Assembly (NCBI GenBank): GCA_964388055.1
Contig: CAYLXU010000052.1
Coordinates: 1 to 5,109 of the forward strand
Length of the DNA: 5,109 bases
Reading direction: 5' to 3'
Source of the DNA: CAYLXU01 sp964388055
GTDB taxonomy: Bacteria > Patescibacteriota > Minisyncoccia > UBA6257 > JACRHW01
A program made the translations under genes and the position numbers. The notes below the pieces were generated by a model, which searched no databases, had not been told where the DNA came from, and saw only the letters and a program-made list of their open reading frames with translations. Of this stretch, positions 1 through 5,109 are shown piece after piece. Each line of letters opens with the position of its first letter. Positions within the stretch are counted from its first letter, which is position 1.

Positions 1-1
1 T

Positions 2-1045
2 GGATTCAAGATTAATCTTAAGGGGGCTCGGCCGTTTTTTGGAGACGCGCTTCAGAAATTTAGTGAGGTAATAAGAGACAAAACGATTGGATATCCTGCG
101 GAGGAGGTTGCCGAACTAGTGATTGAGGAAAGATCTTATCTTGATACATACGTTGAGTTTTTAATGGAGCACCTTCCTCCACGTATCATGCGCAAGCGCG
201 TGGTTATCGATCCCTCGCATGGAGTTGCTGGCATGGTTTTGGCAAGGATTGCGAAAAAAAAGAAATTGAAGAATTGGATTTTTGTCGCAGATGAAATAAG
301 TGGCGAGTTTGGTGCACATGGCCCTAACCCGCTTTTAAGAGATTCGTTTTTGTTTCTCCGTAATTCTTTAAAGAAACATAAAGGTGACCTTGGGGTAATT
401 TTTGATGTTGATGCGGATCGTGTTTTTTTCTTATTTCCGGAGGAAAAAGAATATTTTCGTTCCGATATTATAGGTTTTTTGCTTTCAAAAACGTATTTAC
501 AAAAGGACCCGCATGCAAAAATATTGTATGATGTGCGGGCTGGAACTTTTTTTAGAGATGAATTGTTAAAAAAAGGGGGGTGTCCAATTCTTACCCAGGT
601 TGGTCATCCATACTTTAAAGAAGATATGCGTAGGAATAAGGCTTGGTTTGGGTTTGAGCTTTCGGGGCATTATTATTTCAGGGAGTTTTTTAATGTTGAT
701 TCGGGAATCTTTGCCTTTATCAAGTTTCTGGGACTGTTTCTAAAAGCGGGGGAGGGATTCAAAAAAGAAAAGGCGTTGTTTTCTCAAAGGGTAAAATCTT
801 TAGAAATGAATTACGTTGTAGCCGATAAAGATGCTATTTTGTGCGATGTAGAAGAGCTGTATGGGGGGTACGGGTCTGTGTCTCACTTTGATGGTCTTTC
901 GATAGAAGCAAAAGAGTTTTACATTAACATGCGCGCATCGGGAACTGAAGATCTGGTTCGCTTGAACGTAGAGGCGAAAAATAAAAAGGTATTAAATGAA
1001 ATTGTACGTTCTGTCGAAGATGTTGTGCAACAGAACAACGGTTGA
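2..1045 (+). CDS. Phosphomannomutase/phosphoglucomutase, 5'-truncated by window edge
   Basis: Enzyme of the alpha-D-phosphohexomutase superfamily, which interconverts hexose 1- and 6-phosphates to feed nucleotide-sugar, glycan and cell-envelope synthesis in the cytoplasm. The frame is open from base 2, so the Val at 119 (GTG) is internal and the true start lies upstream. About 347 residues are visible; family members are roughly 450, so about 100 N-terminal residues with the catalytic phosphoserine loop are missing. Seen in order: GFKI..GARPFFGD (bases 2-55, end of domain 1); metal-binding loop DVDADR (404-421; the family usually has D-G/P-D-x-D-R); DVRAG then VGHPYFKEDMR; sugar-binding loop GFELSGHYYF (from 650); and phosphate-binding loop RASGTEDLVRL (from 932) in the C-terminal domain. 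The ELSGHYYF and GARP signatures fit PMM/PGM better than GlmM, but substrate specificity cannot be settled. It ends in TGA, 88 bp before the nuclease gene. Confidence 0.93.
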   Translation, partial: GFKINLKGARPFFGDALQKFSEVIRDKTIGYPAEEVAELVIEERSYLDTYVEFLMEHLPPRIMRKRVVIDPSHGVAGMVLARIAKKKKLKNWIFVADEISGEFGAHGPNPLLRDSFLFLRNSLKKHKGDLGVIFDVDADRVFFLFPEEKEYFRSDIIGFLLSKTYLQKDPHAKILYDVRAGTFFRDELLKKGGCPILTQVGHPYFKEDMRRNKAWFGFELSGHYYFREFFNVDSGIFAFIKFLGLFLKAGEGFKKEKALFSQRVKSLEMNYVVADKDAILCDVEELYGGYGSVSHFDGLSIEAKEFYINMRASGTEDLVRLNVEAKNKKVLNEIVRSVEDVVQQNNG

Positions 1046-1070
1046 GTAATAATTATTTTTTTGATAACAT
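1042..1070 (+). promoter_or_regulatory. Weak candidate sigma70-type promoter before the nuclease gene
   Basis: TTGAGT (1042-1047, four of six matches to TTGACA) is followed after 17 nt by TAACAT (1065-1070, four of six matches to TATAAT). It overlaps the mutase stop codon and would start transcription near 1077, giving a leader of about 57 nt. Chance matches of this quality are common in AT-rich DNA, and read-through from the mutase gene is an equally good explanation. Confidence 0.2.
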
Positions 1071-1133
1071 AAGAAATCCCTAGTTTCTCTAGGTGAATTA
1101 TTTCCAGGACTATTTTTTTAAAAGAATACAACA

Positions 1134-1706
1134 ATGGATAGATTAGTCGTCGATATTGAAACAAAAAATACGTTTCAGGACGTTGGCGGAGAGCAAAATA
1201 TAGACAAATTAGAAGCCTCGCTTATCGGGGTGTATTCTTACAAGCAAGATGCGTATTTTGGATTGGAAGAGCACGAATTTGATAGATTAGATGATTTATT
1301 TGCCAAGGCAGAGCTTATTATTGGGTTTGCGATTAATCGTTTTGATATTCCGGTTCTTAAGAAATATACACGCGTTGATGTAACAAAAATAAAAACATTG
1401 GATATGTTTGATGAGGTGCAGAAAAGACTGGGAAGGCGCATTGGGCTTGGGGTGCTTTGTGAGGCGAACTTGGGAATTGGAAAAAATGGTATGGGTCTTG
1501 ATGCGATTGAATATTATAAAAATGGTGAGATCGAGAAACTCAAAACATATTGTCTCAATGATGTGAAGATCACTAAGGATTTGTATGAATTTGTTCTGAA
1601 CAAGAAAAAACTTTTTGTTCCAGATCGGATGAATCCCCCTGGCATATTTTTTGATTTTGACTGGGGATGGTCACTTGAGACAAGTCCGCAGGGGATGTTG
1701 TTTTAA
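1134..1706 (+). CDS. DEDDy-type 3'-5' exonuclease / RNase H-like domain protein
   Basis: A 190-residue protein that is essentially one RNase H-fold 3'-5' exonuclease domain of the DnaQ-like superfamily, with two-metal-ion chemistry on DNA or RNA ends. ExoI is VVDIET at residues 5-10 (Asp7, Glu9). ExoII is GFAINRFDIPVL at 64-74 (Asn68, Asp71). ExoIII is YCLND at 139-143, giving Tyr139-x3-Asp143, the DEDDy arrangement. All four acidic residues are present, so it is probably active. It resembles the YprB-like/RNase_H_2 group rather than a polymerase proofreading subunit, and there is no polymerase, helicase or zinc-finger fusion. Substrate is unknown. The ATG at 1134 places Met six residues before the first catalytic Asp; no strong Shine-Dalgarno precedes it, only an A-rich stretch. 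It may be transcribed with the upstream mutase gene. It stops at TAA, 18 bp before the terminator hairpin. Confidence 0.85.
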   Translation: MDRLVVDIETKNTFQDVGGEQNIDKLEASLIGVYSYKQDAYFGLEEHEFDRLDDLFAKAELIIGFAINRFDIPVLKKYTRVDVTKIKTLDMFDEVQKRLGRRIGLGVLCEANLGIGKNGMGLDAIEYYKNGEIEKLKTYCLNDVKITKDLYEFVLNKKKLFVPDRMNPPGIFFDFDWGWSLETSPQGMLF

Positions 1707-1723
1707 GAAGTTTTATAAACAGG

Positions 1724-1756
1724 AAACCACCCCAACTAGATGAGGTGGTTTTGTTT
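1724..1756. terminator. Probable bidirectional intrinsic terminator between convergent genes
   Basis: The arms AAACCACC (1724-1731) and GGTGGTTT (1744-1751) form a perfect 8-bp stem. It can extend inward by C1733-G1742 and A1734-T1741 past one C-A mismatch, leaving a six-base loop. On the plus strand the stem runs into TTTTGTTT (1749-1756), a good T-tract for ending the nuclease transcript. On the minus strand it is followed by CC and then TGTTTATAAAA, a weaker tract serving the transporter operon. The transporter stop codon (TAG, 1738 to 1736) sits in the loop, so the right arm is also coding sequence. Confidence 0.75.
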
Positions 1757-2914
1757 AAGGGTCACATAGGCAACGATGCTGCCAAATATCATCAAGAGAC
1801 CAGATAGTGAGCTAAGCCCCGCAAATCCAAATGTAGTAAATACAACACCGCTTACAAGAGATCCGGCAAGGCTCCCCACCCTTCCAATAGATTGGTGGAT
1901 AGTAAGCACCGTTGCTTCACTCTTTGCGTGTTCTCCTATTTCAGAGAGAATATGAAATGTGCTTATGCTATGAAACGCGCCAAAAATTCCGAGCAAAATG
2001 AGTAGTGGTAGAAGAGAGGAATAGGTGGTGCTGTATCCAGTAATGAGTAATATTGTACCAAGCATAAAGACGCTTGAAAGGACAATGCGTTCAGTGGGGC
2101 GTATTTTGTCTACGAATGTTCCAAAATAGAACTGGAGAAGGTATGGTGCATCAAATGCAAGAATGGCGAGTCCGACTGATGTAGGTGTGAGGCCAAGTGT
2201 TTCGACTATATAGAGGGGGACAAATCCTCGCATAAGGGGGGCAGAAAAAAATGTGGTAATACTTATGATTCCCTGTGCCTTGAGGCGCGTATTTTTAAAA
2301 AAATTACGAAAGGCATCAAATAAGTGTATGTCAAATTTCGCTGGGTGGCTTATGTGTTCTTCTTTTGTAAATATGAGAAGTGTAAGTATTCCTGCAAGTA
2401 TTGTGATAGATATAATAAATGGAATTTCTAAGAAGTAAGATTCGGCAAGAAAAAGCGCTGTGGGTGGTCCTATAAGTTGGCCGACATGCGCAAGGGAAAG
2501 TAGTGCGCCATTTTTTTGGCTTCTGTCTTTTTTTATAAGGTCTTCTACTTTGGCGAGAGAAATAAGCGCCAATGTAGTCGAACTTAGTCCATCTAGTATT
2601 CTGCCGGTGATGATAAGCGTGATCGATCCACCAACTAAATAAAAGAGGAGGGCAAGAATTTGTCCAAGTGCGGCATAGATGAGAATTCTTCTTTTTCCAA
2701 TCTGGTCTGCGAGTATGCCCATAAGTGGCGTTCCAAAGATGGCCACCAAAGGAAATATACCGAGCATTACGCCAATCATTTGATGCGAATAACCTTGTTT
2801 TTTGAGATAGAGGGTAAGTATTGCAACAACAAGGCTTGTAGAAAGTGTTGTGAGAAACGTAATAGCCGTATATCGTTTCGGGTTTCCCAAGTGGTAATCA
2901 AGGTGTAGATGCAT
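1736..2914 (-). CDS. Major facilitator superfamily (MFS) transporter, 12 TM
   Basis: A 392-residue inner-membrane secondary transporter, full length for the family. Twelve hydrophobic segments can be read, with cores near residues 15-37, 46-68, 77-95, 97-121, 135-157, 163-182, 214-237, 247-268, 277-293, 300-323, 339-365 and 368-386. MFS motif A is GILADQIGKRR at 66-76 in the TM2-TM3 loop, with a degenerate copy GTFVDKIRPTER at 265-276 in the second half. GRILDGL (104-110) resembles motif B, with its Arg105. GQLIGPPTA (145-153) in TM5 resembles motif C, typical of drug:H+ antiporters. An efflux role is therefore plausible, but substrate cannot be inferred. The ATG is 4 bp after the stop of the preceding caspase-like frame, and no strong Shine-Dalgarno is visible (only AAAG just upstream), so translational coupling is likely. 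The gene ends inside the shared terminator. Confidence 0.9.
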   Translation of the reverse strand: MHLHLDYHLGNPKRYTAITFLTTLSTSLVVAILTLYLKKQGYSHQMIGVMLGIFPLVAIFGTPLMGILADQIGKRRILIYAALGQILALLFYLVGGSITLIITGRILDGLSSTTLALISLAKVEDLIKKDRSQKNGALLSLAHVGQLIGPPTALFLAESYFLEIPFIISITILAGILTLLIFTKEEHISHPAKFDIHLFDAFRNFFKNTRLKAQGIISITTFFSAPLMRGFVPLYIVETLGLTPTSVGLAILAFDAPYLLQFYFGTFVDKIRPTERIVLSSVFMLGTILLITGYSTTYSSLLPLLILLGIFGAFHSISTFHILSEIGEHAKSEATVLTIHQSIGRVGSLAGSLVSGVVFTTFGFAGLSSLSGLLMIFGSIVAYVTLKQNHLI

Positions 2915-2918
2915 GTCT

Positions 2919-3443
2919 TTATGAGATTATTTTTGTCCCGCCTTCATACTGGATACTTTCCGCTTTAATATATTCAATTAAGATTTTTGGTTTGTTATTT
3001 TCGAGGCGTATCTCGAGTTTTTTGAGTTGTGTTGCGTCAGAAGGTCCGATTACGATTGCGTTATATATCTCCGAGAGGCGTTGTGCTGGTCCGCCTTCTT
3101 TTCCAGTGTGGCAAGAGACGAGAGCAATGGCTGGATGTTCTATAAAAAATTGACCAACCCTTTTGATTCCAGATTTTTTTCCTTCCACCGTTTTTTCTTC
3201 TGCCTCTGTAAAATCGTTTATGTGAAGTGTTTTAGATGGTTCGTTCTTGTCCCCGATTTGTATGTTTGATGTGCTTCCGTGTCCTCCTATAATGGCAAAG
3301 GATATTTTTTGTTCGGCCCCATACTTTGCATCGAGTTTTATAAGGAGTCTTGCAACATCAAGTTTCGACCGTGCTTCGAGGACGCGGATATTAAGTTTTC
3401 CTTGTGTACCTTCGAACGTTTTTCTAAAGACTTCTGCATGCCG
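2919..3443 (-). CDS. -1-frame C-terminal half of the caspase-like protein, carrying the putative His/Cys dyad
   Basis: This 174-codon frame continues the domain begun in the 3338-4417 frame. A -1 slip after Phe325 joins them as GAFF-RHAEV, giving a 499-residue protein. Seen after the junction: RVLEARSKLDVARLLIKL, a helix-like segment; the strand SFAIIGGHGS with the putative catalytic His (fusion residue 380, codon 3281-3279); the strand AIALVSCHTG with the putative nucleophile Cys (residue 436, codon 3113-3111); then KEGGPAQRLSE and AIVIGP. A strand ending in HG followed by a strand ending in a catalytic Cys is characteristic of clan CD cysteine peptidases (caspases, gingipains, CPD/C80, CHAT). 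No ATG, GTG or TTG occurs in this frame before GTG at 3188, and the frame is closed upstream by TGA at 3461-3459. A caller may report the 89-residue GTG-start ORF 2919-3188, but that would lack the histidine and is probably artificial. The stop TAA is 4 bp before the transporter start. Family assignment is by motif only. Confidence 0.7.
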   Translation of the reverse strand, partial: RHAEVFRKTFEGTQGKLNIRVLEARSKLDVARLLIKLDAKYGAEQKISFAIIGGHGSTSNIQIGDKNEPSKTLHINDFTEAEEKTVEGKKSGIKRVGQFFIEHPAIALVSCHTGKEGGPAQRLSEIYNAIVIGPSDATQLKKLEIRLENNKPKILIEYIKAESIQYEGGTKIIS

Positions 3444-4417
3444 AAAAAAGCTCCGTTCTCATCTCCAAGAGGATAGAGAAGAATACCATAAGGGCGACTC
3501 TTATCCTCCATGTCACGTATCTGTGCAAGGAGCATTTCTTTAGGATATCTGCCGAAGTTGCAGACTCCGAATATATTATAAAGCGTTGCAATAGTGCCGG
3601 GTTCTTCTTGTTCCAGCGTGAGCAATGCTTGAAAATTTTTTTGTATTGTTTTTTCAAGCCTTGGTCCAGCAGACTCCCACGTGCGAAGCATTTTTAGATA
3701 TGAATTTTTTCCACCCAAATAAGATCGTAAAGCTATAAGTATCGCTTTTCCGGTTTTGGGGTGGTACGCAGAGAGCATTACTCTAATTGCCTCCGCAATA
3801 TGTTTCGGAAACAGTGCTCCTCGTGTTGAAATTTCTCCTAAGATATCCTTGAGAAGCTGCTCTTCTTCCTGTCCACCCATCTCTACGAGTTGGGAGAGTG
3901 AAGAGATGTAACGATGTCTTGTGGAGGAGGACCTTACCCCCTCTTTTATGAAATGGGCATGACTTTTAAGTATGTTAACTATTTTTGTTATATCTTTCTT
4001 TTGTTTTCTTCGTGATACGGCAAGTTCTCCTATAAGGTCCGCATAGACAGCATGATATCCACCAAGTGTTCCTGGTCTTTCAAGACCAGTCATTTCTCGG
4101 TCTATCTTGTTGATATTGCGCTCTATGATGTCACACATTGCGCCTTGTGAATAAGAGTCCGGAACGTTATTTTTTATTGAGTCAAGGATGCGCATAGCAA
4201 TACCAAAGCCATTTTTTGTATGAATGGCGCGATTAACCAATTCCCGATTATCTAGTATGCTGTTACGTATTTTTCTTAACTTCTCTTTTTCTATAACATT
4301 ATCATTGCGATGTGTGGTACCGAATAGCTCTATTTCGTTTAATAGGTTTTCACACACAAGGTGTTCGGCAAGTGATATTGTTTCTGGTCTTTGTGTTGTT
4401 GGCTGAGATTCCCTCAT
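3338..4417 (-). CDS. Zero-frame part of the split gene: alpha-helical N-terminal region plus start of a caspase-like domain
   Basis: Without frameshifting this yields 359 residues. Residues 1-15 are polar and probably disordered. Residues 16-285 are almost wholly helix-like, with repeated amphipathic segments (for example 187-215, 222-245 and 252-270) suggesting an alpha-solenoid such as HEAT-like repeats; no repeat consensus is clear enough to name. Residues 283-325 (FGVCNFGRYPKEM, then YGILLYPLGDENGAFF) look like the entry to the peptidase domain, with YGILLYPLGDENGAF as its first strand and loop. From residue 326 the frame reads 34 highly basic, Ser-rich residues unlike a domain continuation, so the natural product is most likely the -1 fusion ending at 2919. 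The ATG at 4417 is chosen because the frame closes at TAA (4432-4430) five codons upstream. No Shine-Dalgarno is visible. A near-consensus promoter lies 43 bp upstream. No transmembrane segment or signal peptide is seen, so it is probably cytoplasmic. Sequence error or pseudogenisation could also explain the split. Confidence 0.75.
   Translation of the reverse strand: MRESQPTTQRPETISLAEHLVCENLLNEIELFGTTHRNDNVIEKEKLRKIRNSILDNRELVNRAIHTKNGFGIAMRILDSIKNNVPDSYSQGAMCDIIERNINKIDREMTGLERPGTLGGYHAVYADLIGELAVSRRKQKKDITKIVNILKSHAHFIKEGVRSSSTRHRYISSLSQLVEMGGQEEEQLLKDILGEISTRGALFPKHIAEAIRVMLSAYHPKTGKAILIALRSYLGGKNSYLKMLRTWESAGPRLEKTIQKNFQALLTLEQEEPGTIATLYNIFGVCNFGRYPKEMLLAQIRDMEDKSRPYGILLYPLGDENGAFFGMQKSLEKRSKVHKENLISASSKHGRNLMLQDSL
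3443..3449 (-). other. -1 ribosomal frameshift slippery heptamer T TTT TTC
   Basis: Read on the minus strand in the zero frame, codons GCT TTT TTC (Ala323, Phe324, Phe325) contain the heptamer T TTT TTC, an exact X XXY YYZ slippery sequence. Slipping both tRNAs back by one re-pairs them on TTT TTT, and the next codon becomes CGG of the -1 frame, which is then open for 174 codons. The position and direction are exactly those needed to join the two halves of the putative peptidase domain. A one-base deletion or miscall in the same six-T run would give the same picture. Confidence 0.5.
3463..3466 (-). promoter_or_regulatory. Shine-Dalgarno-like GGAG upstream of the slippery site
   Basis: GGAG on the minus strand lies 13 nt upstream of the heptamer. 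Internal Shine-Dalgarno elements about 10-14 nt upstream stimulate -1 frameshifting in bacteria, as known for dnaX. A second GGAG (3454-3451) lies only 1 nt before the heptamer, too near for that role. Both fall in ordinary Gly codons, so chance is a real alternative. No convincing stimulatory hairpin is seen just downstream. Confidence 0.3.
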
Positions 4418-4459
4418 ATTCAGTGCTTTTTATTTCTACTTATTTACAGGTATAGTAAA

Positions 4460-4488
4460 ATTATACGTTTCATTTCATGTTTTCTCAA
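4460..4488 (-). promoter_or_regulatory. Near-consensus sigma70-type promoter for the split caspase-like gene and MFS operon
   Basis: On the minus strand, TTGAGA (4488 to 4483, five of six matches to TTGACA) is followed by a 17-nt spacer and a perfect TATAAT (4465 to 4460). The expected start point is near 4453, leaving a leader of about 35 nt before ATG 4417. The -35 box lies in codons 3-4 of the divergent helicase gene and the spacer covers that gene's start codon, so the two transcription units may interfere. Confidence 0.7.
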
Positions 4489-5109
4489 AAGTTTAAGGAA
4501 TTATATCAAAAACTAAATCCCAAACAAAAAGAGGCGGTGGACGCGATTGATGGTCCTGTCATTGTGTTCGCCGGACCAGGGACAGGAAAAACGCAGATAC
4601 TTACGTTGCGTATCGTGAATATTTTAATGAAAACAGATACTGCGCCAGACAGTATTCTTGCTCTTACGTTTACAGAGGCCGCTGCGGCAAACATGCGAAG
4701 AAGGCTCTTTGAGATTATTGGCGCACCAGCATATAGGGTACGCACTGCAACGTTTCATGGGTTTTGCAATGATCTTATTCAATCGGTACCCGAGGCGTTT
4801 CCAAGAATTATTGGTTCACAGCATGTAACTGATACAGACAGATTCGAGTTGGTTAAGGAGATTGTGTTACAGATTCCGCTCGAATTACTGCGTCCTCATG
4901 GAGACGAGCTCTATTATATACACTCCATACTAAGGGCAATAAGCGACCTCAAGAGAGAAGGTGTTTACGTGAACATTTTTGAAGAACGTATTTTAGAGGA
5001 AGAGAAGAAGTTTTCTTCAATAGAGGATCTTTATCACACAAAAGGCGCGCATGAAGGAAAGATGAAATCGCAGTATAAAACGCTTGAAAAATCGATTGCA
5101 AAAAACAAA
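4477..5109 (+). CDS. UvrD/Rep/PcrA-type superfamily 1A DNA helicase, 3'-truncated by window edge
   Basis: The first 211 residues of an ATP-dependent 3'-5' DNA helicase, open to the last base. Seen in order: Q-motif region LNPKQKEAV (13-21, Gln17); Walker A AGPGTGKT (32-39, Lys38) for ATP binding; motif Ia LTFTEAAAANMRRRL (63-77); motif Ib TFHGFC (92-97). Residues from about 115 onward are the helical 1B region of the family. Walker B and domain 2 lie beyond the window. The GPGTGKT and FTEAAA variants suit the broad UvrD/RecB-like helicase group; whether a nuclease domain follows cannot be seen. The ATG at 4477 is the first start after the in-frame TAA at 4456-4458, and the Q motif follows at the expected distance. 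No Shine-Dalgarno precedes it (the upstream stretch is TTTCATTTC). It diverges from the caspase-like gene with 59 bp between start codons. Confidence 0.93.
   Translation, partial: MFSQKFKELYQKLNPKQKEAVDAIDGPVIVFAGPGTGKTQILTLRIVNILMKTDTAPDSILALTFTEAAAANMRRRLFEIIGAPAYRVRTATFHGFCNDLIQSVPEAFPRIIGSQHVTDTDRFELVKEIVLQIPLELLRPHGDELYYIHSILRAISDLKREGVYVNIFEERILEEEKKFSSIEDLYHTKGAHEGKMKSQYKTLEKSIAKNK

Noticed and set aside
1079..1093. Inverted repeat CCTAG-5 nt-CTAGG in the gap after the mutase gene, considered as a terminator.
   Set aside because: The stem is only 5 bp, the flanking pairs fail, and the nearest T-run is about 18 nt further on, so it cannot be supported as an intrinsic terminator.
2919..3188. 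Standalone 89-residue gene starting at GTG 3188 on the minus strand.
   Set aside because: The frame is open for 85 more sense codons upstream to the slippery site and those codons hold the matching histidine motif; the GTG is better read as an internal Val of the fusion.
3380..3442. RNA hairpin downstream of the slippery site as a frameshift stimulator.
   Set aside because: Only a short bulged pairing (AAGT-C-TTT with AAAACTT) around a large loop can be drawn; it is too weak to claim without a folding calculation.
3027..3543. Several plus-strand open frames opposite the split gene, considered as antisense genes.
   Set aside because: Their compositions are Cys/Ser/Phe-rich, typical of antisense shadows, with no recognisable motif or ribosome binding site.
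3424..3657. Open frame of 77 codons on the minus strand over the frame junction, considered as a third part of the split gene.
   Set aside because: Its translation shows no domain-like pattern and it overlaps the well-supported zero frame; it is a shadow.
4443..4467. Plus-strand promoter for the helicase (TTTACA with TATAGT or TTATAC).
   Set aside because: TTTACA is only 2 nt from TATAGT and 13 nt from TTATAC, and no acceptable -35 box lies 16-18 nt upstream of either.
1..5109. CRISPR arrays, tRNA or rRNA genes, insertion sequences and long direct repeats.
   Set aside because: None was seen on reading both strands; nearly all of the window is accounted for by protein-coding genes.

Overview
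The window carries five genes packed with little intergenic space. It reads like ordinary, moderately AT-rich bacterial chromosome with the standard genetic code; TGA, TAA and TAG are all used as stops. The small standalone nuclease, compact spacing and lack of clear Shine-Dalgarno sequences before four readable starts would suit a Patescibacteria/CPR (Parcubacteria-like) genome. That assignment is inference from gene style, not a demonstrated taxonomy.

Layout. (1) Positions 2-1045, plus strand: the C-terminal three quarters of a phosphomannomutase/phosphoglucomutase, cut by the window start. (2) 1134-1706, plus strand: a small DEDDy 3'-5' exonuclease / RNase H-like protein. (3) A 29-bp convergent gap with a hairpin that can act as a bidirectional terminator. 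(4) 1736-2914, minus strand: a 12-TM major facilitator transporter. (5) 2919-4417, minus strand: a gene split over two reading frames. (6) 4477 to the window end, plus strand: the N-terminus of a UvrD/Rep-type helicase, divergent from gene 5.

The most interesting locus is gene 5. The upstream frame (3338-4417) encodes a long alpha-helical region and the first strand of what looks like a caspase-like (clan CD) cysteine peptidase domain, then goes out of frame. The rest of that domain, with a GGHG histidine motif and an SCHTG cysteine motif, lies in the -1 frame (down to 2919). That frame has no ATG, GTG or TTG upstream of the histidine. The frames meet at a canonical -1 slippery heptamer, T TTT TTC, with a GGAG Shine-Dalgarno-like element 13 nt upstream. 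A -1 slip would give one 499-residue protein with putative dyad His380/Cys436; without it a 359-residue protein lacking both is made. Programmed frameshifting, a recent inactivating indel and a homopolymer sequencing error all remain possible.

The split gene has a near-consensus sigma70-type promoter overlapping the divergent helicase start codon. It is followed after 4 bp by the transporter gene, so protease-like protein and transporter probably form a two-gene operon ending at the shared terminator. The mutase and nuclease genes run toward the same terminator from the other side.
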